From Inonotus obliquus (taxonomy: Eukaryota; Basidiomycota; Agaricomycetes; Hymenochaetales; Hymenochaetaceae), in assembly GCA_032164295.1 (NCBI GenBank), contig JAJHTX010000011.1, positions 1,612,001 to 1,676,000 of the forward strand: 64,000 nucleotides of DNA, written 5' to 3'. The translations under genes were made by a program, and so were the position numbers. Numbering within the stretch: position 1 is the stretch's first letter; each line of letters begins with the position of its first letter. Shown one piece after another: positions 46,135 to 57,170 of this stretch. The notes beneath the pieces are model-generated. The model saw only the letters and a program-made list of their open reading frames with translations. It searched no databases and had not been told where the DNA came from.

Positions 46135-46859
46135 GGCTTCCTGTCGGAGGAGGGAATGATAGCACCGGCAGTGGGACCACGGACTCTAATGCATCCCATG
46201 TAGAATCGCAGCATTTATACTGAAGAGGAGTGTCGATAAAAACAAGTGCCAGCGTGCATAGGTAGATTGACAAAGAAAGACAGCAGAACGGCGGGCGACG
46301 ATAAGAGATACGACCGACAGCTCCGTAAAGGGGTTTGCTGTGAGAGTGTACGTATCTCGGACCAGAGAGCCAAACCGGAAGTACGCAGAGAGGGTACGAG
46401 AATGTTGACGTGGCAGAGTCATTTGGCATGTATTACTGACAAAAGACAGGAATTTCAAAGTAAACGTGTCACTGAACATGCGGACAGCTATTCTTGCTTT
46501 TAGGGGAGACTCTGATAACAGTAGAATCAGCGTAGTATAGAGTGCCCTGGAAACGAGAACATCATTGACGTGGTATCGGGAGCAGTCCTCGACACCTCAA
46601 AGGGATTATACACAGTTTTAGACGAAGGAAGGTTGAACATGAAGCTGTAAATGGACATCTTACTTATGAAGAGCACAAGCATCCAGTTTGTTTTTGGAAG
46701 TAGGCGCGAAGGAAGTCGCGTGACAGACTGCCTTAGTCACAACGTGATGACTGATCTGATGTGCTGACTGATCCACTCGGCACAGCCCGATGTATAAGTC
46801 TCGCCACCCCTCCTCTCTTTCCCTCCCACATTATCGTCTCCTCATCGTTAACAGTCACA
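46135..46859. promoter_or_regulatory. Divergent promoter region, chitinase / RPL10
   Basis: The 725-bp interval lies between the chitinase start codon and the RPL10 leader. Close to RPL10 it is CT-rich (46800-46845), as in fungal ribosomal-protein genes. No recognised factor site can be named with confidence. Confidence 0.5.
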
Positions 46860-47002
46860 GTGAGTTTGTTCGCTTTGCTGTTTGTTGGCGGAATGATCTG
46901 TTGGAACCATTTGGATGGAATTCTCGCGGATGGATTGCCTTGGAGGGGGTGGATTTGCGGGTAAAGGAAAGGATGTAATGCTGACTGAGTTTCTCTTTGC
47001 AG
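46860..47002 (+). other. Probable 5'-UTR intron of RPL10
   Basis: A GTGAGT donor at 46860 follows the CT-rich leader, and a TTCTCTTTGCAG acceptor ends at 47002, two bases before the start codon. At 143 nt it is longer than the coding introns in the window. Leader introns are common in highly expressed ribosomal-protein genes. Confidence 0.6.
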
Positions 47003-47004
47003 AA

Positions 47005-47774
47005 ATGGGTCGTCGTCCAGCTCGCTGCTATAGGTACTGCAAGAACAAGCCGTACCCAAAGTCTCGCTATAACCGTGGTGTCCCGGACCCGAAGGTTAGC
47101 ATAGAACACGGATTTATTTAAACGTTTGGTTCAATCTTTCGTTCTGTATAGATAAGGATCTTTGACCTGGGACGAAAGCGTGCTTCAGTGGATGACTTCC
47201 CATTCTGCTGTCATTTGGTCTCTGACGAGTACGAGCAACTTTCGTCGGAGGCGCTCGAGGCGGCGCGTATCTGTGCGAACAAGTATGTTACAAAGGTAGC
47301 CGGGAAGGATGCGTTCCACTTGCGTGTGCGTGTGCACCCATTCCATGTCATCCGGATCAACAAGATGTTGTCATGCGCGGGTGCGGATAGGCTACAGACT
47401 GGAATGCGTGGAGCATGGGGCAAGCCATACGGCACCGTTGCACGTGTGAACATTGGACAGATTATCCTGAGCATCCGGTGCAAGGAATCCAACGCCAACG
47501 TCATCCAGGAGGCTCTCCGCCGTGCGCGTTACAAGTTTCCTGGAAGGCAAAAGATCATTGTTTCGAAGAAGTGGGGCTTCACGAATGTCGACCGTGATGA
47601 GTATCCCAAGTTGAAGGAAGACAAGCGCGTGCTTCAGTGCGTTGAACTTTCGGATACATCTCCAATGTTTGGTTACTGATGAGTATTTTTAATTTCAGGG
47701 ATGGTGCCTATGTGCAGTTTATCCGACCGAAGGGACCACTTGAACCTAACCTGCGTGCTCAATTGAAAGCTTAG
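47005..47774 (+). CDS. RPL10: 60S ribosomal protein L10 (uL16)
   Basis: Exons 47005-47094, 47152-47636 and 47699-47774 give 216 aa, the normal length (human 214, yeast 221). It sits near the peptidyl-transferase centre of the large subunit and is added late during 60S maturation. The N-terminus [20 protein letters not shown], the central [20 protein letters not shown] and the [15 protein letters not shown] block are diagnostic and almost invariant in eukaryotes. The final exon restores the [20 protein letters not shown] ending; reading through the second intron would give a false stop at 47677. The introns are 57 and 62 nt. The gene is preceded by a CT-rich leader and a leader intron. Confidence 0.97.
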
Positions 47775-48390
47775 TTAGGGTTGATGTACTGTATCCGATG
47801 TCGCTATGCTATATTGATATGCGGTGGACATGCTGTCTGGAGCACGAGTGCCCTATATTCACTACGCCGATCTACATATTCTATGGACGGTGGCTAGGGG
47901 AAACGGGGCAAAAATTGACGATATAATTCACCTCGCTCCCCTTTCATACATTTTTTTCGTTGTTGTACGGTGGCTATGCATCGGGTGAAACATTCAATAT
48001 ATTACATAATTAAACCTAATATTATTACGGCATGACGTTACTCCGGACCGACGCACATCGTCCAAATACAGTGAGCAGCGTCTCTTTCCTCTTCGTCAAC
48101 AACATCCACCACCACCACCACCAAAACCGCTGCCCGATCCACCTCGACGGATCTCTGCTGCACACTCACCGGCATCGCCATAATTGCCTGCGGTGACCGA
48201 CTAGACCTTGTTGAGCGAGAATTTGAAGGCACGAGGCATTAGCATACTGAGCTGAACGTTCCACTAAATTTATTAAAATTTGATGATAATATTCTCCACA
48301 ACGACTTATTTAATACATCCACTTTCTTCTCCCTCCTCGCTCTCTCATCTTTCTCCCATCTCTTGCGTGGTCGATAGAGGACCGTAAAGG
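47775..48390. other. RPL10 3' flank and white-collar promoter/leader
   Basis: No gene is seen. From 48310 the sequence turns CT-rich (ctttcttctccctcctcgctctctc), a typical basidiomycete leader just before the WC-1 start codon. A minus-strand open frame at 48038-48232 looks like chance. Confidence 0.5.
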
Positions 48391-51300
48391 ATGCCTTTCT
48401 CGACGTACTTGAGTGATCCAGGTCCTCCTACGCAGGTCCACTCCCCACCACAGAGTGTCCACCAGTACGACCCTACAACCGGCAACAATCCTTCCCAGCC
48501 GGAACATTATCCATCCCAGGGTCACCACCACCAATCCGCAGAGTATAGCGTTGCCAATCCCATCTACCCCGACCCAACACCGCTCTATATGAGCTACTAT
48601 GTCCGGTCTCCCTCATCGTCCTCTCCGCTCAACGCCCACAGCTCCATGGGCGTACCCGGGACGTCTTCCGCGAGCTCCAGCAGCACCACGTCTGCGAGTC
48701 GAAGCTGCGGTGCCGATGGAGGTCTGGGAAAGCCGGTATCGCCTACGTTAAACTTCACTGGTAGCGGTGGTCTTTTCCAATTTCCCGCTTTTCTCATGAG
48801 TGGCTTCGGAGGGACACTTGCTCCTGGAGGAGGTGCCGAGGTGTTAACGCCCGATGCGCTAGGTATGCTTGGCCTTGTCTCGACGTCCTTCGCACAATAT
48901 CCTTCTTCGTTCGCGCCGGGGAATGGCGAGAACTCCGGTAAGCCCTCATGGCAATCAAAGTGCGTTTTTCGTTTCATCCTATCTCCTCCGGGTCGTTGTG
49001 TTGTACTATTTTTGTCACTTCTTTTCGTGCTTGGTCATGCTTTGATCGATCATTGCTGACATGCGTTATGGAACAGCAAATACAACGCTCGGGAAGGGCG
49101 CCACGATTTGTCGGATGACACCTCTGGAACGACACCAGCCCCCGCGTCGACTTCGACGTTGTCTGAAGGCCATGCTTCTGGCCAAGTGGCGGCGTCGCCC
49201 TTTGGTTATCTGAACGCCGAGTCACCGCGAGAGCATGCGTCGAAGGCGGATGTGCAACCAGAGTCTGATAAGTTGGGTGAAGAGTTTGGAACCGCCAGTG
49301 ACCTTGTCTCCCCGAGTGAACCCACATCTGCAATGTCAGAGTCCGGTGCATTTCGTTCACCAGCAGAACTATATCCTCTTATACCCTCATCTGGACTTCC
49401 CGTCTATTCGCAGTCTGGTTTTGATATGCTCAGCATCCTTGCACGTGTTGCGCGACGACCCAATCCTACGATTGTCCTCGGCCCCGTCGACTTCACGTGT
49501 GCATTTGTCGTCGCCGACGTTCGCCGTGCAGATGCCCCGATAGTCTACGCTTCGCGTACGTTCTGCGAGCTCACAGGATACTCTGAAAGTGAAATTCTGG
49601 GCCGAAATTGTCGTTTCCTCCAGGCACCCGGAGGACGCGTAGCGCGGAACGAGGTGCGCCGGTTTACTTCGCCAGAAGCGGTCGGCGAGATGCGCTTTGC
49701 GCTGGATAAAGATCGCGAGGTGCAAGTGAGTCTTATCAACTATCGCAAGGATGGCAAACCGTTCGCCAATCGTGTGTCTATTGTACCTATCCCTGCGGAA
49801 GACTACACTTCGGAGATAGCGTTTCATGTTGGCTTTCAGGTTGATCTGAACGAACAACCCAATCTTATCACGAGGCGTATCCAGGAAGGACAGTACTACT
49901 CTTCAGAAATGTTTGGGGATCCACTATACAAGACACAGACACCCGCAGACCGTAGCATGAAGAGTATGGGAAGAAAATTCCGTGATTTATTGTCGGACCC
50001 GTCGTTCCAGTCAGCTGTGCCGATATCTACATCGTGCAATTCCATTCCATCCACCGGAGGCGCTTGCGCTGTAGCATCGAATTCCAGCTCCAACCCAACC
50101 GGTGCTTCCCGTACAACTGCCAAATCCAGCGCAACCGGCAAACCTGATGCTCGAGATGAACGCCAATGGCTCAATCTCGTTTTACTGGAGCACATCCCAG
50201 ACTTTATCCACGTCCTCTCCCTCAAGGGTCATTTCCTCTACGTATCTCCAGTTATTACTCGCGTTCTAGGCTATACGCCGGAAGATGTCTTGGGAAAGTC
50301 CGTTGGCGACTTTTGCCATCCCAGTGACGCCATCCCGCTACTGCGCGAATTGAAAGAGAGCTGTTCTCCAAATTCGACGGAGCCAACTACATCGGTAACT
50401 GCCTTGGGAGGGTCACCTGACACACAAGTGAAGAGTCAAATTTCTACGGCTCAGCGTACCGTCGATTTGCTTTTCCGTATGCGAAGAAAGACCGGCGAGT
50501 ACGCTTGGGTGGAATCATTTGGTCGAATGCATGTGGAGGCGAGTAAGGGTCGCAAAGCGATTGTGCTGAGCGGACGGATATGCGCCATGCCAAGCCTGCG
50601 ATGGGGGTCTGTTTCGCAAGCTGGTGGGCTCGGTCCTTTCGCTGACGCACAGACGGAGTCAAGTACCAGAAATACCGAACACAGTGAACTAGGGAATCGA
50701 CCCGGTTTGGTAGAACGTGAATTCTGGGCGATGCTTTGCGAAGACGGTCTTTTCCTTGTTGCAGGGGCTGGCGTGCGCAATTTGCTCGGATGGGGTACGG
50801 CAGAGATGATTGGCCGCTCAGTTCGGGAGTTCATCATCGATGATAACACCGGGACATCCAATTGTGTCTCTGCTGAGCAAGTCATTGTCGCCCTTGGTGG
50901 AGCAAATCGAGCTGGAGAGAGCACGCGGACGCTTACATGTCAGATGAAGAACCGAGACGGCGGACGTGTCTGGATGCAGCTTACGTTGTATGCTAATGAA
51001 GGACAAGCGGACAGCGGACGTATCATCGTCCAATTCAAACTGTTCTCCCCGTCCAGTCCATCACACACAGCCATCGCAGTCCAGCAGCAATATCCCTATT
51101 TGGTACAGACATCCACACCTAATCCATCGCACTCTCAATATCAGAATCCATACCCTTACACCCCACACGACGGACCCAAGGCGGGCAGGATACTCCACGC
51201 TCCTGGTACAAGCGTCTTTGCAGAGTTCGAGACACATCGAGGGACATCCTGGCAATACGAGCTGCAGCAGCTGAAGTATTCGAATGACAAGTTACGTCAG

Positions 51301-51408
51301 GAAATTGACTCCCTCGAGACACGACAACGCATGCGACAACGGGACCAGCAGCAACACGCACAACAAGGACAACAGCAACACCAAAGCAATTGGGTTGGCA
51401 ACGTCTAG
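48391..51408 (+). CDS. wc-1: White collar 1-type blue-light receptor (LOV/PAS protein)
   Basis: Exons 48391-48959 and 49077-51408 (intron 117 nt) give 966 aa. It is the flavin-binding photoreceptor that, with WC-2, switches on light-regulated genes in the nucleus. The N-terminus is Ser/Pro/Gly-rich. The LOV domain (~325-435) has GRNCRFLQ with the photoactive Cys at 368 (codon 49609-49611) that forms the flavin adduct. A second PAS domain (~555-695) starts HIPDFIHVLSLKGHFLYVSP, and a third (~738-840) starts REFWAMLCEDG. A Gln-rich coiled coil (~925-960) ends the protein. No GATA zinc finger is present, as known for basidiomycete WC-1 proteins (Cryptococcus Bwc1, Coprinopsis Dst1), which depend on WC-2 for DNA binding. 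The start is the first ATG after the CT-rich leader. Confidence 0.92.
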
Positions 51409-52170
51409 GCATAATCGATAATACTTTCTTGATATTCCAGTGCTCCACACTGTAACTATATAATGTTCATAAATAAACCCTCCCTGCGCTTCCTTCCTGC
51501 TTTCGGTATAGGTACTCATAGATAGAGTCTAATATTCGCAATTCCTGGCCCTTGCATTCACCTGTATTATTGCATTTGTCTACTTGAGCTAGCTTGACTG
51601 GGACAACAGTCTAGTTAGCACTCCTGCATTGTACTTGAATATCCCACTGCACTCGCAAATAAGTCGTTTCTTGCATACAATCCCATATGTCGAACGAGTA
51701 ACGGCGTGATGAATGAAAACTGATATGTATATTGCATGAAGTGATGGAATGCAGTACGTAGGTAGGTACAAACAGAAAACAGGACTCAGTATGGTATGTA
51801 CGTATGAACATACAGAACCGACAACACTTTAAGTGACCAGATTAAGCGAGAGTTCTCCAAGGGAAACGAGATTGAGACTCAAATTGAGCAAGTCAAGGGA
51901 AATCCGGTTGAGAGATTCTCCAGGAAAGAAAAGAAAAGGAGAAAAACATTGCAAGGAGGGTGAGAGTCGATCAAGTGATTCAATGAGCGATTTCGATGAT
52001 AATGGCCATTTGGCCAGTGCAAGGAGCGACTAAATTCGTGAATAGGCTAAAAATTAATAGAGGATCGCAAAGGAAAAAACGGAAAAAGGAAATAGGTTGA
52101 CGCAACAAATCCAAAACAAAGGAAAAGAAAAGAAAAGCGTTCTTCCAAAGAACAAAACAATTTGGACAAA
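51409..52170. other. Convergent intergenic region
   Basis: The 3' ends of the white-collar gene and the BTB/CAP-Gly gene face each other. Purine runs (gaaaagaaaagaaaag) occur near 51925 and 52120. No gene seen. Confidence 0.5.
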
Positions 52171-55100
52171 CTAATCCGCACCGACAGCATCCACGACATA
52201 TAGAACTTGCTGCGGTCTAACGAAAAGACCACGATATTCCGAATTCGAGACATCCGAAACTGAAGGTGAAGCACTACGGAAACGTTTCTTGCGACCTACG
52301 CTGAGTTGATCGCCTTCACGTTTTGTGCCCTTCCAGCTACTACCAAAGCTGGATCCATATCCATTCATCAGTTCACGTCGACGACGAGTCATGCGCTCGT
52401 CATCACCCCATTCAGACGCCATAGAGCCAACATCAAAGTAGCGAACCCCGCCCCAAGTACCGTCATTCCACTGACGTTCATCAGATCGATCATCCGCCCA
52501 AGCATCGCCAATAGGCACCTCAACGCCAACCCAAGGTCCACGCTCACCCTCCACTTCACCAATGTAACGTGCAAACGCACGGAAACGCTTCCGCTTCGAG
52601 GTGATAATGCATGGAATCCCTATGTCCAGAGTTGCACCTTTCGGCTGGATCGTAACCGTCTCTCCCGTAGACCCTGTCTTCTCCTGATTTGTTTTCTTGA
52701 GCGTAGTAATAGTATCGTTCGATCCTTTGCGCCGGAGTGTGCCACGAGTCGTAACCGACCCATTGTCACTGGACCGCCTAGATTTGTCATCTGCAATAAT
52801 TGATTCCGCTCGAGACTTTCCTTTCTTAATAGTCAACGTACTAGCCGTGTTCGGCGGTTCTTCAGATTCCGCAGGATCAACGTTCTCCTTCGATGGTGCC
52901 TTGGGTAATGGCTTGTTTGCCCTATTTGTTTGCTTCGCAGAGGCCGTTGGCGTCTTCTTCTCATCTGACGTCGCTTGTGCCTTCTTTGTCGATTTCTTTC
53001 CGGCTGTCGCAGCAGACGCGGTGGACCGAATCGAGCTTGCAGAAGGTGACTTCCGGATACTCGGCGCCTTGTTATTTGCCGGTACCCTGGTGGATGAAGT
53101 CGTAGACGCTGAAGTGCTAGGAGATACCTTCCGGGCGGCGGCAGCACGAGAAGCGGAGGTTCCAGCGCCAAGGGAAGCAACAGTTGTTTCGGACGCACGA
53201 CGCGGTCGGCCCTTCGGCAGTGCAGGTACGGGAGGCTTTGGAGATTTCGAAGTTGTGGCGGTGCTTCGAACAGAGGTAGTTGACGCTGTCGAGACTGTTC
53301 TCGACCGTGGCACGGTGTCACGAGCGGTCGTTTCCCGACGATTCTTCAGTGTAGATTCACGCGTTGATGCTGTGCTTCTGGTGCTAGATACCGAAGCGTT
53401 TGAGAGCGAAGATGTAGGGCGAACAGGTTGAGGAGACGGTCGGAGGGTACCACGCGCGGTTCCAAAAGTGGCTGTCGCATTTGCATTTCTGCGTATGGTG
53501 GAAGCATGAGATCGAGTCGAAGTAACAGATGCGGCGCTAGACATAGGTCTTTGAACGGTAACGGCATTTGGCTGGTTCACACTAGCGTTGTCGCCGCCAT
53601 CTTTGGCTCTTGAGCGGACAGAACGAGAGGCTGCGGTAGCTGCGACACTTCGCCGAGAAGTGATGGTAGAGCTCGTTGCACCGCGTCCCGGAAGAGGGCT
53701 CTTCATCCTCGGCCTCTCCGTTTCTTCTCCTTCCTCACCATCAACATCCATACCTGATACATTAGACAACGCACTCGGAGCTCTCTGCACGTTCGGACTC
53801 AAGCTGCGCCGCGTTGAGAATGCAAGCTTCGAGTCAGGTCGACTCTCCTTGCGTTCGCGCTCCGTCGCACTCGTCAAACGTGATGACACCCGACTCGTCG
53901 TAGATGCAACGCTCCTTGCAACACTGCGAACAGACGCACTTGATGATGCCACTGGCGCTCCGCGAGCCGCGTTCTTATTCAATACACTCGCACGCAGCGA
54001 ATGTTGCGTGCTGACACTCTCTCGTTCTGTCGTGTCTTCGACCCTACTCAGGGTAGGACGAAGACCCGTCCGCGTTATCGGACCGCGCATCGGACCAGAA
54101 TGAGTTGCGCTCGGAGTTAGAAGGTCTTCGACCGAAATGTTAATCTCTGTAAATCGGTCATCTCCACTTCTTCTCACCCCTAAAAGGCTTATAATATACT
54201 TACCGTCACTGATTTCTTTTATTGCCCAACTCTCCAAGTGATCAAATCCACCTTCGTTTCGAACGCCAGCCCAGCGTCGGCGCAGCCAGCGAAGGATGTC
54301 TAGCCGGGTTTGTTCAACTTGTACGCGGATATGAGATGTGCTCGACAACAAAGTTTGTTCAGGTTCCGTTGGGTGAGAGCGAAGGAGGATTGAAGAAACA
54401 AGAGCCTATACGGGAAGACACGTATAAGCTGGAAAATGCAGCCATATCGTGATACAGTACTCACCTGATAGAGCATACCAGCGTTTGGTTCAGATATTCC
54501 CCTTTTAATAGCTTCCATGGTCCATTCTACTCTTTCCCCATCTTCAAACCGTCCCATTCCATCATTCTCCAGAATCTCGATCCACTCGCGATCGTTAAAG
54601 CACTTCTCCGCATCTTCGCAAAGCACCTTATCGATAAATCCTCTCGCAGTCATAACCATATCACGTACACCCTCTCCCCACGCATCGCGCACGTTAAGGA
54701 GTTTCGACAGCGCTGAGTGAGCGGCAAAAAGTAGCGGGAACACGTTTTGAGGAATCACCCGTCTCTTAAGACCCGCCATCAATCCGTCTTTCGTCTTCTG
54801 AGGGAGCGAGGCAAAGTCTGAATTGCACCATCCTTCACCAAAAAGGCCAACTAAAGCTCGGCGCGCACCTCGTTCAAGGTACGTATTCTGCACGTCCGGA
54901 CGAACGGCAAAGACCAGCGTACGCGGTGCTCTACGAGCGCATTGCCGACATCGACACCCGCCCGATCCCCAACGACCACCGGTGATTCGTTCATACTCAG
55001 CAAACTCCAGAAACGCATGAAACAGCCCATGGAGCATCTCTTGTACGAGGCGTGCCTGCACCTCGTCATAGAGTGCCTGTAACTGAAGGTAATTCGCCGA

Positions 55101-56105
55101 GCATAGAATAGCAAATGCTGTATCGAGATCATATGTCCTGTTGCTGAAAGACAGCGTACCGGTGTATAAATAGCCTAGAGTGAAGTGAAACGCAGGAGGA
55201 GTGAAAGGAGGGGAAGGGAGACGGAGTGTCGTGAGTTCGCCCGGTGGAGGAGAATTCTTGACACCGTAGGTGATGAGTTGATCATAAAAATAAGGAGACC
55301 GGGAAACTAAGACGAAACGGTGTGAACAGAAGACAGGTCGTGTTTCTTCTTCAGCCGATGCATCCATAGAGGGGACATCATTATGGAGCTCGATGCGCAC
55401 GTCGGAATAGAGACGAGACCTCCACATGAAGACGAGATCTTTCCTGAGTTTGTCGACGCGTGCCTCTTCAGCATCCGAATCCCCCTCAGGACCCTTCTCA
55501 TTTGCGTCGAACAGAAATTCAAATGCGTCTCCGAAACCCTTTCCGGTATAGAGGTACTCAAGCTCGTCGGAGAACAGCGCTGGATTATGATTAAGCGAAA
55601 TGCGTGTGAGGGTGCCGATTGTCGAGGATGCGGGGGAGATAGGCCGGAAATGTGAAGGCGAAGTAGAGCGAATGGAAGCGGGGTAGGGAGACTCTACTCC
55701 AAGGTTCAGCGATAGGGCGGACGTTTGAGGCATGGGCAGCGACGGAGTTGGAGAGGCAGCATAAGGCAACGGGGACGAAATGGGCGGCGGGCGGAACGAG
55801 AAGTATCTCGCCTGGAATGTTGGGGGAGCGCGAGCATATACAATAGCTACTAGACATTAGCAACCAGCAAACACAAGCCCTGGAGGCGACAAATGCGCAC
55901 CTTTATGCCCCCATACCTCCTCTGCTGAGTTGTCACCATCATCCATAGCATCCTCATCGACTAGATCCCACACGACATCGGGGAATCGATCCTTCGCACG
56001 GTGATATAAGACTTGAAGATCTTCCTGCCACGACCCCGTCGACCGCTTGGTTGCTTCAAGTAAAGCAGGCGGTCTGGCGGGTGGCTGAGACGAGACGGCT
56101 ACCAT
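52171..56105 (-). CDS. Two-BTB-domain and CAP-Gly-domain protein, 1254 aa
   Basis: Exons 56105-55901, 55846-54465, 54405-54204 and 54146-52171; introns 54, 59 and 57 nt, all GT-AG. The phases fit exactly, so the BTB and CAP-Gly frames are one protein, not neighbours. BTB 1 (~40-172) has WGHKAIVYARAPPTFQARYF across the first intron and LFSDELEYLYTG. BTB 2 (~214-335) has RLYSDVRIEL, CSHRFVLVSRSPYFYDQL and FHFTLGYLYTG. A helical region with a Cys cluster (GGCRCRQCARR) follows. About 500 residues of Ser/Thr/Arg-rich, disordered, basic sequence come next. The C-terminal CAP-Gly domain starts ~1100 (GERGPWVGVEV, NDGTWGGVRYF) and ends with GLFVRPQQV after an unusual ~60-residue insert. CAP-Gly binds microtubule and EB1 C-termini; BTB pairs proteins or recruits Cul3. 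A microtubule-linked scaffold or ubiquitin adaptor is my inference. Confidence 0.85.
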
Positions 56106-57170
56106 GAGAAAAATTTGTATAGAGGAGAGGGAGAGATTGAGAGGAAAGACCCAAGAGAAACTGGATAAGCGAACAGAGACGATAAGAGAGGAAAAAAAGC
56201 AGGGTATAATTGATTGCCTTGTACGTTACGCGGTGCTGCATACACGACGACAAGGATGATAATGGCGACGTGTACCGCAACGGCGTGCAGGAGGGCGAGG
56301 GTGAGGAGAGTCGGGAGCAAAATTGAGTTGAAATTAATAAAAATAATAAATCAAACACGTTCAGTATCTCACGTGATATACACGCAGCCGCAAGCCGCAA
56401 TTCAGCGGGTCATGCAAGGTGAATGTGCATTTGTTGGACTCGGATGTCTCTAGCGCATCGTTCTATTTCTCACAGAGACTCGGGTGAGCAACAAGCATAT
56501 CGACCCGGCGACCAACTCAGAGGTATTGGCATCGGAACGTAAAGCGGCCTACCTCTTCACACTTGCGGGCGGAATCTAGCAAAAAAAGCAGACACTTTAA
56601 TTCTCAACAAAGCTTTCAAACATATCCTCCACTCGACTAATCTAATAGGTCTGAAGAAACCAGTCTTCCGTTGCATCTCACAGAATAGACTTCATCGATA
56701 ACATCTGGGCCTCCACCCCACAGCAAAACGGGCTTCGAGTAGCGTGTGGAGACGCTCGGACCTTCCAGAAGCGTCAAGATAATGTACATAGCACATCTCC
56801 CATCTTGTATCTGGGTGGCTGGGTGGCTGGAGGCTCTGGGGCGTGGAGGCGTGCAGTTGCAAGACTGGCTGTTACCTTAGTTTGAGCCTGTGATCAACGT
56901 GTAACTAGTAGAAATTTGTCGAGAATATACGCATACAAGGGTGTACTCGACGTGTCCCTTGAGGATGATCGTGGGAAATACCAACCGGGTCAAAATAAGT
57001 GGCGGACAGAGTAAAACAAGAGCAACGAATACTCTATTCATCACGTGAACGTGTGGTGGCTTTCATCCAATCCGTGGCTGCTTAAAAGGCACCTACTTAC
57101 TTTCCTCCTCTTCATCTCATACCATCACCACACCTACTCCCCACTGCACTTCACTTTGCTCAAAGTCGAG
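56106..57170. promoter_or_regulatory. Divergent promoter region, BTB/CAP-Gly gene and proline-rich gene
   Basis: About 1.06 kb between the two start codons. Long minus-strand open frames here (56400-56056) overlap the likely 5' leader and have no protein features. The plus side ends in a CT/CA-rich leader directly before the ATG at 57171, with TTAAAAGG at ~57082 as a possible TATA-like site. Confidence 0.4.

Noticed and set aside
46860..47002. A snoRNA inside the RPL10 leader intron
   Set aside because: The intron is long enough, but I see no proper pair of C (RTGATGA) and D (CTGA) boxes with a terminal stem.
54300..54351. Separate overlapping BTB and CAP-Gly genes
   Set aside because: The CAP-Gly frame has no ATG start, and a GT-AG intron of normal size joins the two frames in phase, so one gene explains both.
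55591..55863. A 90-codon minus-strand frame upstream of the BTB gene
   Set aside because: It overlaps the BTB exon in another frame and lacks the conserved HKAIVYARAP joint obtained by splicing 55901 to 55846.
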